Source: Chitinophaga pinensis
GTDB lineage: Bacteria; Bacteroidota; Bacteroidia; NS11-12g; UBA9320
Length of the DNA: 64,000 bases
Assembly (NCBI GenBank): GCA_945907065.1
Contig: CAMDSC010000008.1
Location: 1-64,000 of the forward strand
Direction of reading: 5' to 3'
Below are positions 49,357 to 57,715 of the stretch, in pieces. How positions within the stretch are numbered: position 1 is the first letter of the stretch; every line of letters starts with the position of its first letter. A model generated the notes under the pieces. The model was not told the DNA's origin. It ran no database searches and saw only the letters and a program-made list of their open reading frames with translations. Position numbers and translations under genes: made by a program.

Positions 49357-49402
49357 AAAATAATGTTTGTACTTATAATTTTAAATATGTTGGTTTGAAC
49401 TC

Positions 49403-50089
49403 ATGTTTGACGCGAAACCTGTTATAGAATTAGATAATGCTATTATTTTTCAGAACCAAAATCTGATTCTTCAGAGTGTTGACCTTAATGTTTCAAGTGG
49501 TGAACTAGTATATTTGGTTGGTAAAACAGGAAGTGGCAAAAGCAGTTTATTAAAAACATTATATTCTGATTTACCTTTAAAGGAGGGAAAAGGCGAAGTG
49601 GCTGGTTATGATTTAAAAAAGTTAAAACGAAAAGATGTTCCATATTTCCGCCGCAAATTAGGCATCGTTTTTCAAGATTTCAATTTACTAAGCGACCGAA
49701 ATGTTTATCAAAATTTGCAATTTGTTTTAAAATCAACCGGCTGGACAAAAAAAACAGAAATTGAATCTAGAATTAATGAAGTATTAACTCTTGTTGGTAT
49801 GGGCAGCAAAGGATTTAAAATGGTGTATGAATTGTCGGGAGGTGAACAACAGCGATTGGTAATAGCCCGAGCTATTTTAAATAAGCCTGAAGTTATATTA
49901 GCCGATGAACCTACAGGAAACTTAGACCCAACCGTAACCGATGATATAATGCTTTTGTTAAAAAATATATGCGACAAAGGCACAGCCATTCTTATAGCCA
50001 CACACGATTACCGTATTATCAATAAATTTCCTGGAAAAATATATAGATGTGAAGAAGGAAATGTGGAAGAGGTTAGGTTTGTGGGGTGA
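49403..50089 (+). CDS. ftsE: ABC transporter ATP-binding protein, FtsE-like
   Basis: This cytosolic ATPase subunit probably pairs with a membrane FtsX to regulate peptidoglycan hydrolases at division. Walker A is GKTGSGKSSLLKTL, the Q-loop VFQDFNLLSDRNVYQNL is typical of FtsE, the signature is ELSGGEQQRLVIARA and Walker B VILADEPTGNLDP. 228 residues. No ftsX is in the window, so the FtsE name rests on sequence alone; LolD-like or MacB-like ATPases share most motifs, though the Q-loop region and LDPTVTDDIM favour FtsE. Confidence 0.83.
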   Translation: MFDAKPVIELDNAIIFQNQNLILQSVDLNVSSGELVYLVGKTGSGKSSLLKTLYSDLPLKEGKGEVAGYDLKKLKRKDVPYFRRKLGIVFQDFNLLSDRNVYQNLQFVLKSTGWTKKTEIESRINEVLTLVGMGSKGFKMVYELSGGEQQRLVIARAILNKPEVILADEPTGNLDPTVTDDIMLLLKNICDKGTAILIATHDYRIINKFPGKIYRCEEGNVEEVRFVG

Positions 50090-50103
50090 CCATTTTTCTT
50101 TCT

Positions 50104-50118
50104 AAAGTTTCAAACTTT
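50104..50118. other. Palindrome between convergent genes
   Basis: AAAGTTTCAAACTTT is a perfect inverted repeat with a one-base centre, followed by GGAAAAG. It separates ftsE and the convergent methyltransferase gene and may end transcription weakly from either side. Confidence 0.3.
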
Positions 50119-50132
50119 GGAAAAGTTGAAAA

Positions 50133-50864
50133 CTAGTTAATCCCTTTAATAACAATATTAGGAGTAAAAACTAGCTGATGCCATGTTCTTCCTGAAGCAA
50201 ATAATTGACTTTTCAATTTTAAAACCACAAAAAACCATAAAAATTTTCTTACCAATTCTTTAGCAGGATTTTTAATTTTAAGCATACTGGCTGAAACTTC
50301 AGCATTGGTATATCCGCATGATTTCATCAATTGCAAAGCAGAACTTTTATTTAATAAGCATTCATGGGTAAAGTCGCCATACGAAAAAACAGAAGTCATT
50401 GGGGCATCCATATTTGGAGTACGGAAAATCAGCATTCCTCCAGGATTTAATATTTTTTTAAGGTTTACAACCAAATCAGTCAGTTCATCTTTCGAAAAAT
50501 GTTCAATAATATCCATCCCGCTTACTAGGTCAAACGTTTCCTTCCCTGCATTTATTAAATCATTCAGGTTTCCTTGTCTTACCTCAGCTACACCCAATTT
50601 ATTGGCTATCTCAACTTGTTCCGGGCTAATATCAATTCCTGTAACATTTGTATAGCCTTTTTCTTTGGCAGCGGCCAGTAAGGAGCCGTTTCCGCAACCA
50701 ATATCTAAAATTTTAATGGTTTTATCCTTTGGAAAATGTGGAATTATTTCATGGCTAAAAAACCATTTTTGTTCTTCAAAAACTGCCTTAAATGCAGCAG
50801 GATCAGCCTTACCAACTTGGCTGCTAAAGTATCGTTTGTAAAATGTATCTCTGTATTTGTACAT
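50133..50864 (-). CDS. Class I SAM-dependent methyltransferase
   Basis: A soluble Rossmann-fold methyltransferase. Motif I is KILDIGCGNGSLLAAAKEKGY, followed by VTGIDISPEQVEIA, then DLVSGMDIIEHF and LNPGGMLIFRTPN. It resembles the methyltransferases of polysaccharide or quinone-type pathways, but the acceptor cannot be inferred. The open frame extends to 50906 through a TTG; ATG 50864 begins YKYRDTFYKRYFSSQVG and leaves a 62-base gap to the divergent rnhB gene, so I prefer it. Confidence 0.87.
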   Translation of the reverse strand: MYKYRDTFYKRYFSSQVGKADPAAFKAVFEEQKWFFSHEIIPHFPKDKTIKILDIGCGNGSLLAAAKEKGYTNVTGIDISPEQVEIANKLGVAEVRQGNLNDLINAGKETFDLVSGMDIIEHFSKDELTDLVVNLKKILNPGGMLIFRTPNMDAPMTSVFSYGDFTHECLLNKSSALQLMKSCGYTNAEVSASMLKIKNPAKELVRKFLWFFVVLKLKSQLFASGRTWHQLVFTPNIVIKGIN

Positions 50865-50926
50865 TAATTTTTGCCTCGCGTTTTTATTTGGTTTATTTAC
50901 CCGCAAATTAACATTATTTTTACCCT

Positions 50927-51541
50927 GTGCTGGAGCCTTGTTATAAAAAAGATTGTTTAGAAGCCGGACTGGATGAAGCCGGTAGAGGCTGTCTTGCAGG
51001 GCCGGTGTTTGCAGCGGCAGTTATTTTACCTCCTGCTTATAGCCATAATTTATTGCGTGATTCAAAGATGTTAAACCACAAACAAAGGGAACTTTTACGA
51101 AGTGAAATAGAAAAAAATGCTTTATGTTTTTCGGTAAATCCAGTGGATGAACAAACTATTGACAGCATCAATATTCTAAAAGCTTCAATAAAAGCCATGC
51201 ATTTATCTGTTAAGGGGCTTTCAATAAAACCCGAACATTTGGCGGTAGATGGTAATTACTTTTTGCCTTATCCAACTATTGCTCACAGAACTTTTGTTAA
51301 AGGAGATAACCGGTTTATGAATATTGCCGCAGCTTCAATTTTGGCAAAAACCTATAGAGATGAATGGATGCAAAAACTTCATGCTGAGTATCCAGAATAT
51401 AATTGGGCCGGGAATAAAGGGTATGGAACCAAAGCACATGTTGAAGCTATAAAAAAAAATGGACTTACCCCTTACCACCGCCGTTCATTTCAGGTAAAAT
51501 CATTACTACAATATTCACTTTTTCAAAATCAAAGTTTATAA
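50927..51541 (+). CDS. rnhB: Ribonuclease HII
   Basis: This endonuclease removes misincorporated ribonucleotides and RNA from RNA/DNA hybrids. Active-site residues lie in GLDEAGRGCLAGPV (Asp-Glu-Gly motif) and later VDGNYFLP and IAAASILAKTYRD. 204 residues, as expected. The start is GTG at 50927, as no ATG precedes the DEAGRG motif. The stop overlaps the next start (TAATG), implying translational coupling to the beta-barrel gene. Confidence 0.95.
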   Translation: MLEPCYKKDCLEAGLDEAGRGCLAGPVFAAAVILPPAYSHNLLRDSKMLNHKQRELLRSEIEKNALCFSVNPVDEQTIDSINILKASIKAMHLSVKGLSIKPEHLAVDGNYFLPYPTIAHRTFVKGDNRFMNIAAASILAKTYRDEWMQKLHAEYPEYNWAGNKGYGTKAHVEAIKKNGLTPYHRRSFQVKSLLQYSLFQNQSL

Positions 51542-52269
51542 TGAAACACATTTGCATATTTGCCCTTTTGCTTATCGCTTTTTTAAATATAAAAGCTCAG
51601 GGTCAATTCCTAGAATTTGGATTAGGAACAAAATACGATGTGTTTAAAATTAAACAACCCGAAAACGTATTTCAAAGAAATTTTGATTTGGGAGCTACTG
51701 CTTTTATTGCCTATGGCCGACCATTTATTAATAAACACGTTTTTTGGGAAGTGGGTTTAGCTACTAATAATTATAAATTAAACTTTAAAGTAAAAGGTGA
51801 CAGTGGCCTAATTTTTTCAAACCGCGAACTATTAAGTGTAATGCGAAGCAACCGATTATTTTTGAACGTAATTCATTTAACAAAACAAATTAACTCAAAA
51901 CTTTCATGGGCTAATACATTTGGAATTTCATTATTAGTTGGGGCTAAGAATCCGTATAATGTTATTTTGCAACGCAGCAAGGAAATAGAAACGACTAAAG
52001 GTTCACAAAACGTTGATATCAAAATTAAAACTTATGGATTAACAGGAAGTGCCATATTAATTGGTGGCGGAACAAAACTGTATTACCAAATAAATAAAGA
52101 CATAAAGTTGGTAGCCAATTTAGCCTTTATTACTGGGTTGAGTGAACTAACCAAAGTAGATATAGATTATGTTTTTGGGTCAAATACTAATTTTAAAAAG
52201 GTGATATTTAGTTCCAACGGCTTTGCACCAATGTTTACGTTAGGAATAAAATATGATTTGAAGAAGTAA
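51541..52269 (+). CDS. Exported outer-membrane beta-barrel protein
   Basis: A 242-residue protein with a signal peptide (ICIFALLLIAFLNIKAQ) followed by amphipathic strands with aromatic girdles (FLEFGLGTKYDVFKI, MFTLGIKYDLKK at the end), typical of small outer-membrane barrels. No family or ligand is recognised. It starts at the ATG overlapping the rnhB stop by one base, so it is probably co-transcribed with it, although the functions are unrelated. Confidence 0.75.
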   Translation: MKHICIFALLLIAFLNIKAQGQFLEFGLGTKYDVFKIKQPENVFQRNFDLGATAFIAYGRPFINKHVFWEVGLATNNYKLNFKVKGDSGLIFSNRELLSVMRSNRLFLNVIHLTKQINSKLSWANTFGISLLVGAKNPYNVILQRSKEIETTKGSQNVDIKIKTYGLTGSAILIGGGTKLYYQINKDIKLVANLAFITGLSELTKVDIDYVFGSNTNFKKVIFSSNGFAPMFTLGIKYDLKK

Positions 52270-52303
52270 TCAAATTTACTAAACTAAACATCCCTAAATA
52301 ATT

Positions 52304-52335
52304 TTTGAATACCTCCCTCCTTACCCGTAACTTCG
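52304..52335 (+). promoter_or_regulatory. Promoter of the thiolase gene
   Basis: TTTG (52304-52307), a 20-base spacer and TAACTTCG (52328-52335) match the Bacteroidota consensus. The ATG is 20 bases downstream. Confidence 0.65.
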
Positions 52336-52354
52336 CGTCAAAATTTAAAAAAAA

Positions 52355-53536
52355 ATGCAAGACGTATATATTGTATCAGCCGTTCGTACTCCTATTGGAA
52401 GTTTTATGGGAAGTTTATCTTCCGTTCCTGCTCCTAAATTGGGTGCTGCAGCTATTAGAGGAGCTTTATCTAAAATTGGATTAAACCCAAATGAAGTAAA
52501 TGAAGTGGTAATGGGCTGTGTATTACAAGCTGGTGTTGGACAGGCTCCTGCACGCCAGGCTGCTATTTATGCGGGTTTGCCGGAGAGTGTAATTTGTACT
52601 ACCATAAATAAAGTGTGTGCCAGTGGTATGAAATCCATTGCTTACGGTGCACAAGCCATTATGCTGGGACAAGCCGACGTGGTAATAGCGGGTGGTATGG
52701 AAAATATGAGTATGGTTCCTCATTATTTAATGGGGTCACGTGGGGGTTATAAATACGGAAATGTGAATGTTATTGACGGACTGCAATTTGATGGTTTGAC
52801 AAATGTTTACGACCAACAAATGATGGGAAGTTGCGCAGAATTGTGTGCTGAAGAATATGGTTTTACTCGCGAAATGCAAGATGAATTTGCCATTGAATCA
52901 TATAAGCGTTCTGCTAAAGCTTGGGAATCAGGAAATTTTAAAGAAGAAGTTGTGCCTGTTGAAATTCCTCAGCGCAAAGGTGACCCGTTTTTATTTATTG
53001 AAGATGAAGAATATAAAAATGTGAAGTTTGATAAAATACCAGGACTTAATCCTGTATTTAAAAAAGACGGAACGGTAACTGCAGCCAATGCAAGTACTAT
53101 GAATGACGGAGCAGCAGCTTTAATATTAATGAGCAAAGCCAAAATGGAAAAATTAGGCCTAACTCCTCTTGCTAAAATAGCAGGATTTGCAGATGCAGCA
53201 CAAGCCCCTGTTTTGTTTACAACAACTCCTTCGTTGGCATTGCCTAAAGCGGCTGAAAGAGCCGGTATAAATATTTCTGAAATTGATTTTTTTGAACTAA
53301 ATGAAGCCTTTGCTGTTGTAGGTTTAGCCAATAATAAATTAATGAATTTGGATGCTGTCAAAGTGAACGTTAATGGCGGAGCAGTTTCATTGGGTCATCC
53401 ATTGGGTTGTTCTGGTGCAAGAGTTATTGTTACACTTATCAATGTATTGAAACAAAATAAGGGTAAATTTGGTGGAGCTGCAATATGCAATGGTGGCGGT
53501 GGTGCAAGTGCAATGGTTATTGAGAATATTTATTAA
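52355..53536 (+). CDS. Acetyl-CoA C-acetyltransferase (thiolase)
   Basis: This cytosolic enzyme reversibly condenses two acetyl-CoA to acetoacetyl-CoA. It has the nucleophile Cys in TINKVCASGMKS, NEAFAVV, the general-base His in SLGHPLGCSGAR, and the second Cys in AAICNGGGGAS. The 393 residues and the early MQDVYIVSAVRTPIGSF match biosynthetic/acetoacetyl thiolases. Its role (fatty acid breakdown or ketone-body and mevalonate-type synthesis) is undecided, as no pathway genes adjoin it. It has its own promoter. Confidence 0.94.
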   Translation: MQDVYIVSAVRTPIGSFMGSLSSVPAPKLGAAAIRGALSKIGLNPNEVNEVVMGCVLQAGVGQAPARQAAIYAGLPESVICTTINKVCASGMKSIAYGAQAIMLGQADVVIAGGMENMSMVPHYLMGSRGGYKYGNVNVIDGLQFDGLTNVYDQQMMGSCAELCAEEYGFTREMQDEFAIESYKRSAKAWESGNFKEEVVPVEIPQRKGDPFLFIEDEEYKNVKFDKIPGLNPVFKKDGTVTAANASTMNDGAAALILMSKAKMEKLGLTPLAKIAGFADAAQAPVLFTTTPSLALPKAAERAGINISEIDFFELNEAFAVVGLANNKLMNLDAVKVNVNGGAVSLGHPLGCSGARVIVTLINVLKQNKGKFGGAAICNGGGGASAMVIENIY

Positions 53537-53562
53537 GCTAAAAGTTAAAAACTAAAAATAAA
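53537..53562. repeat. AT-rich intergenic repeat, copy b
   Basis: Contains AGTTAAAAACTAAAAAT, the complement of the element at 41674-41691, immediately after the thiolase stop codon. Confidence 0.55.
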
Positions 53563-53689
53563 GTCTTATTTCTTTTTTTTACTAAGTTGGGATTTTGGCA
53601 AGCCAAATAGAATGGTTATTCGATGGAAATTAATCTTATGGACTTAAATATCGAACACTAAATACATTAATATTACCGTTTAAAACAAA

Positions 53690-54556
53690 ATGAGGTTATT
53701 TATATCCCTATTATTTTCAATCTCTGTAACCGCTTCATTTGCAAAAATAAAAGCTGTAAAAGACACAACAAATTTTGACTCCATTCGCAATTATGAATAT
53801 GAATTAGAAGGGTTAAGTAATAATATTATTAATGGTGAAGATCAAGCTACCCGAATTACAAGCACCTATTATTTTATTCAAACTCTTAAAAAAGCTTTAA
53901 GAATTAATAATTCGTTCAATTATCCGTTTTCAACTCTAAAAACAGTTTCTATAATAAAACCGGAGGATAATAAATTTAGAATATTCACATGGAATTTACC
54001 ACTCGACAGTTCTAAATACTTGTATTTTGGAGTAATTCAAATGAATGTAAAAGATACTTTTCAAATATTTGGGTTATACGACAGCAGTAATTTTGTAACA
54101 AATCCAAGTTATGCAATTCTAGATAATCGCCATTGGATGGGAGCTTTGTACTACCAAATTCACACGTTTAAACATAAAAAGAAAACCCAATATATGCTTT
54201 TGGGATGGGATGGTGAAGATGCAAAATTGAATAAGAAATTAATTGATGTTTTATGGTTTGATAATGCCGGACAACCAAAATTTGGAGCGCCGGTTTTTGA
54301 TAATGGTGGCGATATTCAGAGTCGAATGATATTTACTTTTGCTGATGAAGCCGTAATGAGTTTACGCTATGAAAAGGATGAAAATAGTGTAGTTTTTTCA
54401 AATATGGTTCCTCCTAACCCTTTACAAAAAGGAATGTTTCAATATTATTTACCCGATGGAACTTACGATTTTTTTAAGCTTCAAAAAGGCTTTTGGGTCA
54501 GATATGAATATCTTTTTAAAGATGCTAAAGACCCTCGACTTTATCGAAAAGAATAA
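53690..54556 (+). CDS. Conserved secreted protein of unknown function
   Basis: A 288-residue protein with a signal peptide (LFISLLFSISVTASFA). The mature region is rich in aromatic residues and beta strands, with recurring W/F positions (FRIFTWNLPL, LLGWDGEDAKLNKKLIDVLWFD, PDGTYDFFKLQKGFWVRYEY). It looks like a conserved Bacteroidota hypothetical, but I cannot name a family or function. ATG 53690; followed after 50 bases by the membrane protein gene, possibly co-transcribed. Confidence 0.78.
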   Translation: MRLFISLLFSISVTASFAKIKAVKDTTNFDSIRNYEYELEGLSNNIINGEDQATRITSTYYFIQTLKKALRINNSFNYPFSTLKTVSIIKPEDNKFRIFTWNLPLDSSKYLYFGVIQMNVKDTFQIFGLYDSSNFVTNPSYAILDNRHWMGALYYQIHTFKHKKKTQYMLLGWDGEDAKLNKKLIDVLWFDNAGQPKFGAPVFDNGGDIQSRMIFTFADEAVMSLRYEKDENSVVFSNMVPPNPLQKGMFQYYLPDGTYDFFKLQKGFWVRYEYLFKDAKDPRLYRKE

Positions 54557-54606
54557 TAACTAAAAATTAATCATTCTACCCTATTTTTGAAACCATTAGT
54601 ATAAAC

Positions 54607-55074
54607 ATGGAAATTTCAAACACAATACTTCATTATTCTCACAACATTTTACGCTGGGCCCTTCTGATAGCAGGATTTTTGGCTATTTATTTAGCTTTTA
54701 CAGGGGTAAACGGAAAACGAACTTGGGAATCAAAAGACAATAAAGCAGGAATGTGGTTTGTGTTATTTTGCCACCTTCAATTACTTTTAGGATTTATACT
54801 TTATTTCTATTTGGGCAAATACACTATGTTTTCGGACATGGCTACAAATATGAAAGACCCTGAAATTCGTTATTGGGGAATGGAACATTTATTAGGAAAT
54901 ATAATAGCCGTAGCTCTTATTCAATATGGCAGAATAGCTTCCAAGAAAGCCGCAACCGATTTGGCTAAACATAGAAAAGCATTAATTTGGTTTACTGTAG
55001 GGTTATTAATTTTGTTGGTTAATATTCCATGGCCTTGGACAAAAATTAGCGCAGCCATTTTTCCTGGAATGTAA
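54607..55074 (+). CDS. Four-helix membrane protein, cytochrome b-like
   Basis: A 155-residue inner-membrane protein with four hydrophobic segments (about residues 13-30, 49-68, 96-112, 127-143). His residues near membrane boundaries (LHYSHNILRW, CHLQLLLGF, MEHLLGNI, LAKHRKALIW) resemble haem ligands in small cytochrome b561-type proteins. Bacteroidota homologues are sometimes named cytochrome B, but haem binding is not established. ATG 54607. It is convergent with dtd across an inverted repeat. Confidence 0.7.
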   Translation: MEISNTILHYSHNILRWALLIAGFLAIYLAFTGVNGKRTWESKDNKAGMWFVLFCHLQLLLGFILYFYLGKYTMFSDMATNMKDPEIRYWGMEHLLGNIIAVALIQYGRIASKKAATDLAKHRKALIWFTVGLLILLVNIPWPWTKISAAIFPGM

Positions 55075-55093
55075 TTTTTAGTTTAAAGTTAAC

Positions 55094-55160
55094 AACTAAA
55101 AGTTAAAAACTAAAAATAAGAGAGTGTTAAAAAACTTATAACTTTTAGTTTTTAACTTAT
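55094..55160. repeat. AT-rich inverted repeat (copies c and d of the family)
   Basis: Arm one (55101-55120, AGTTAAAAACTAAAAATAAG) pairs with arm two (55135-55157) with about two mismatches around a 14-base loop. Each arm is a copy of the element at 41674 and 53537. Lying between convergent genes and reaching the dtd stop codon, it could act as a bidirectional terminator. Confidence 0.6.
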
Positions 55161-55609
55161 AACTTATTTTTCGAGTCCATCCAAATAGTAACAGGGCCAT
55201 CATTTACTAAAGCTATTTTCATATCAGCACCAAAGGTTCCTGTTTCAATAGGTTTTTTAAGAAGTTGTTCAAGTTGTTTCACAAATTTTTCATAAAAAGG
55301 GATTGCAATTTCTGGCCGGGCAGCTTGAATATAGGAAGGACGGTTTCCTTTTTTTGTGCTTGCATGAAGTGTAAACTGGCTAACAACTAGGATTTCGCCA
55401 TTAATATCTTTTACTGAAAGGTTCATAATTCCTTGTTCATCATTAAAAACTCTAAGGTTTACAATTTTATTGGTCAACCATTCTATATCTTCATTTGTAT
55501 CTGTTTCCTCAATGCCTACAAATATTAATAACCCTTTGTGAATATTAGCTTTGATTTTAAAATCAATTTCTACCGAAGCTCCGTTTACTCTTTGAATTAA
55601 AATTCTCAT
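55157..55609 (-). CDS. dtd: D-aminoacyl-tRNA deacylase
   Basis: This cytosolic proofreading enzyme hydrolyses D-aminoacyl-tRNA (and Gly-tRNA-Ala). The 150 residues match the family. Key motifs are MRILIQRVNGASVEI, the SQFTL stretch (VVSQFTLHAS), and the cross-subunit Gly-Pro motif in VNDGPVTIWMDSK. ATG 55609, preceded by a TATTTTCG -7-like box at 55617-55624. Confidence 0.97.
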   Translation of the reverse strand: MRILIQRVNGASVEIDFKIKANIHKGLLIFVGIEETDTNEDIEWLTNKIVNLRVFNDEQGIMNLSVKDINGEILVVSQFTLHASTKKGNRPSYIQAARPEIAIPFYEKFVKQLEQLLKKPIETGTFGADMKIALVNDGPVTIWMDSKNKL

Positions 55610-55673
55610 TATCGGTCGAAAATAAATGATTATCTTATTTCATTACCATTAATATTGTAAATAAAAAAAAACT

Positions 55674-56573
55674 ATGTTCCTAATTTTCCTTGGCATAATT
55701 GCCCTCGTTGTTTACAGTTTTTTTGGCAAGTTAATTCTTAACCCTCAAATAGGTAAAGGGATTCAAATTGCAGGTGTTGTATTTATTGCAGCAGGTTTGT
55801 TTGCTTCAAGTGTTAAGCAAATTAATCCTGGCGAAGTAGGTGTTAAAATTTTGTTTGGTAAAGTACAAAACGACGTACTTGAAAGTGGTTTGCATTTTAT
55901 TAATCCCGTTTTAGAACTTCAAAAATTGGATATTAAAACGCAAAACTATACCATGAGCGGCGTTCATGATGAAGGTGACCAAGCAGGAGACGACGCCATA
56001 CGAGTATTAAGCGCTGATGGATTGGAAGTGATTATTGATCTTACAGTTTTGTACCGTGTAATACCATCCGAGGCTCCAAATATTATTAGAAAACTTGGAA
56101 CGGATTATACCAATAGAGTAGTTAGACCAATTACAAGGACTAAGATAAGAGACAATGCTGTTTATTATGATGCTGTGTCATTATATTCAAAAAAACGGGA
56201 TGAATTTCAGGTACGAATTTTTAAAAGTATTGAAAGTGATTTTAAAAAAAGAGGATTATTGTTAGAACAACTTTTAGTTAGAAATATTACTCTTCCCCAA
56301 TCGGTAAAAACCACTATTGAATCAAAAATAAACGCCGAACAAGATGCCCAAAAAATGCAGTTTGTATTGCAAAAAGAAAAACAGGAAGCTGAGCGTAAAA
56401 GAGTAGAAGCTCTAGGTATAGCTGATTATCAGCGAATCATAAGCACAAGTCTTACTGATAATCAGATTAAGTATGAAATGATAAAAGCTTATAAAGAAAT
56501 GGCTACATCCCCAAATGCTAAAATGATTATAATGGGTGATGGAAAATCACCGGTTATTCTCGATGCCAAGTAG
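55674..56573 (+). CDS. SPFH/prohibitin-family membrane protein
   Basis: A 299-residue membrane-anchored protein. One or two N-terminal hydrophobic segments (FLIFLGIIALVVYSFFG and GVVFIAAGLFASS) precede a band-7/PHB domain (INPGEVGVKILFGKVQ, EVIIDLTVLYRV, YDAVSLYSKKRDEFQ) and a C-terminal coiled coil (QDAQKMQFVLQKEKQEAERKR). Such proteins form cage-like oligomers that organise the membrane or regulate FtsH-type proteases. ATG start. It ends before a strong palindrome at 56578-56606. Confidence 0.9.
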   Translation: MFLIFLGIIALVVYSFFGKLILNPQIGKGIQIAGVVFIAAGLFASSVKQINPGEVGVKILFGKVQNDVLESGLHFINPVLELQKLDIKTQNYTMSGVHDEGDQAGDDAIRVLSADGLEVIIDLTVLYRVIPSEAPNIIRKLGTDYTNRVVRPITRTKIRDNAVYYDAVSLYSKKRDEFQVRIFKSIESDFKKRGLLLEQLLVRNITLPQSVKTTIESKINAEQDAQKMQFVLQKEKQEAERKRVEALGIADYQRIISTSLTDNQIKYEMIKAYKEMATSPNAKMIIMGDGKSPVILDAK

Positions 56574-56577
56574 TTTT

Positions 56578-56606
56578 GGTAAGGGTTCAAAATTTTGAAC
56601 ACCTTC
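56578..56606. other. Palindromic hairpin downstream of the SPFH gene
   Basis: GTTCAAAATTTTGAAC (56585-56600) is a perfect palindrome, extended by GGTAAGG on the left and CCTTCC on the right. There is no T-tract, so it is a weak terminator or a repeat element. Confidence 0.4.
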
Positions 56607-56667
56607 CAAAGTTACCTTATTATTAATTTTACATAAAAATAGTGTAAAATTGCACGCTCAATAATTG

Positions 56668-57303
56668 ATGGAGACCCTTATAATTATCACTTTTAGTATT
56701 CTTTCTTATTTATTAGGTTCATTGCCTAGTTCTTTATGGATAAGCGGTGCTTTTCACGGACTTGATATTCGCGAACACGGTTCAGGAAACGCAGGAGCTA
56801 CCAATACCTTTCGGGTTTTGGGTAGTAAAACCGGACTTATTGTTTTATTTCTGGATGTATTAAAAGGTGTAACTGCTGCCAGTTTGGTTTTGTTTTTAGG
56901 CAGTATTGTTCATGGTACCGATAGGTACATCAATATTCAATTACTTTTTGGACTTTGTGCCGTTTTAGGGCATTTGTTTCCCGTATATGAAAATTTTAAA
57001 GGAGGAAAAGGCATTGCTACACTTTTGGGTATGGCCATAGGAATTGATTATGCCTTAGCTTTAGCCTGTATTGCCTTATTTTTGATTGTTTTAATTTCTA
57101 CCCGATACGTTTCTTTAAGTTCAATATTAGCCACGGTTGCATTTCCTGTGTTTGCTATTTTTATTTTTAAACGGGATGAGCCTTTGTTGATTGCTTTTGG
57201 GATTGTAGCTATTATAATTGTAATTTTGACTCACCAAAAAAACATTAAGAAATTGTGGTTTGGTGAAGAGAATAAAGCCAATTTGTTTAAAAAAAAAGCC
57301 TAA
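56668..57303 (+). CDS. plsY: Glycerol-3-phosphate acyltransferase PlsY
   Basis: This integral membrane enzyme acylates glycerol 3-phosphate from acyl-phosphate, the first step of phospholipid synthesis. About 211 residues with five to six hydrophobic segments. Diagnostic motifs are LLGSLPSSLW, HGSGNAGATNTFRVLG and FKGGKGIAT, the three conserved PlsY loops. ATG 56668 is chosen over the TTG three bases upstream. The stop abuts the clpS start (TAA directly followed by ATG). Confidence 0.95.
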   Translation: METLIIITFSILSYLLGSLPSSLWISGAFHGLDIREHGSGNAGATNTFRVLGSKTGLIVLFLDVLKGVTAASLVLFLGSIVHGTDRYINIQLLFGLCAVLGHLFPVYENFKGGKGIATLLGMAIGIDYALALACIALFLIVLISTRYVSLSSILATVAFPVFAIFIFKRDEPLLIAFGIVAIIIVILTHQKNIKKLWFGEENKANLFKKKA

Positions 57304-57591
57304 ATGAGTTTTAGTAATAGCAAAACCGAATTAGAAGAAGAAGTTATTTCGTTGGAAGACCTAATTGGTACTTATAATATCATTTTATATAACGACGATA
57401 TAAATACCTTTGATTGGGTGATAGATAGTCTTGTAGATCTTTGCGACCACACACTGGAACAGGCTGAACAATGTGCCTTATTGGTGCATTACAAAGGCAA
57501 GTGCCAGGTAAAAAGCGGTTCATACAACGAATTAAAACCTATTTGTGAAGCCTTGTTAGATAGAGGCCTTTCAGCTAAACTAGAAGATTAA
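57304..57591 (+). CDS. clpS: ATP-dependent Clp protease adaptor ClpS
   Basis: This cytosolic adaptor delivers N-degron proteins to ClpAP/ClpCP. The 95 residues fit. The core IILYNDDINTFDWVIDSL matches the ClpS NDDxxTxxxV motif, with EQAEQCALLVHYKGKC next (His at the expected position). It directly follows plsY and is probably co-transcribed with it. Confidence 0.94.
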   Translation: MSFSNSKTELEEEVISLEDLIGTYNIILYNDDINTFDWVIDSLVDLCDHTLEQAEQCALLVHYKGKCQVKSGSYNELKPICEALLDRGLSAKLED

Positions 57592-57603
57592 AAGTACTTT
57601 TTT

Positions 57604-57667
57604 GTCATGCTGACGAAGGAAGCCTCTTTAATATACCCTTTTAGATTCCTTGTACCTCAGAATTACA
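57604..57667. repeat. REP-like imperfect palindrome, copy 2
   Basis: Left arm GTCATGCTGACGAAGGAAGC and right arm (opposite strand) TGTAATTCTGAGGTACAAGG form an imperfect inverted repeat. Both arms resemble those of the copy at 205-267. It lies between clpS and the rhomboid gene. Confidence 0.5.
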
Positions 57668-57715
57668 AATCATTTTCAAATTTTCAAATTGACCAATTTT
57701 TAAATTAATTAACGA

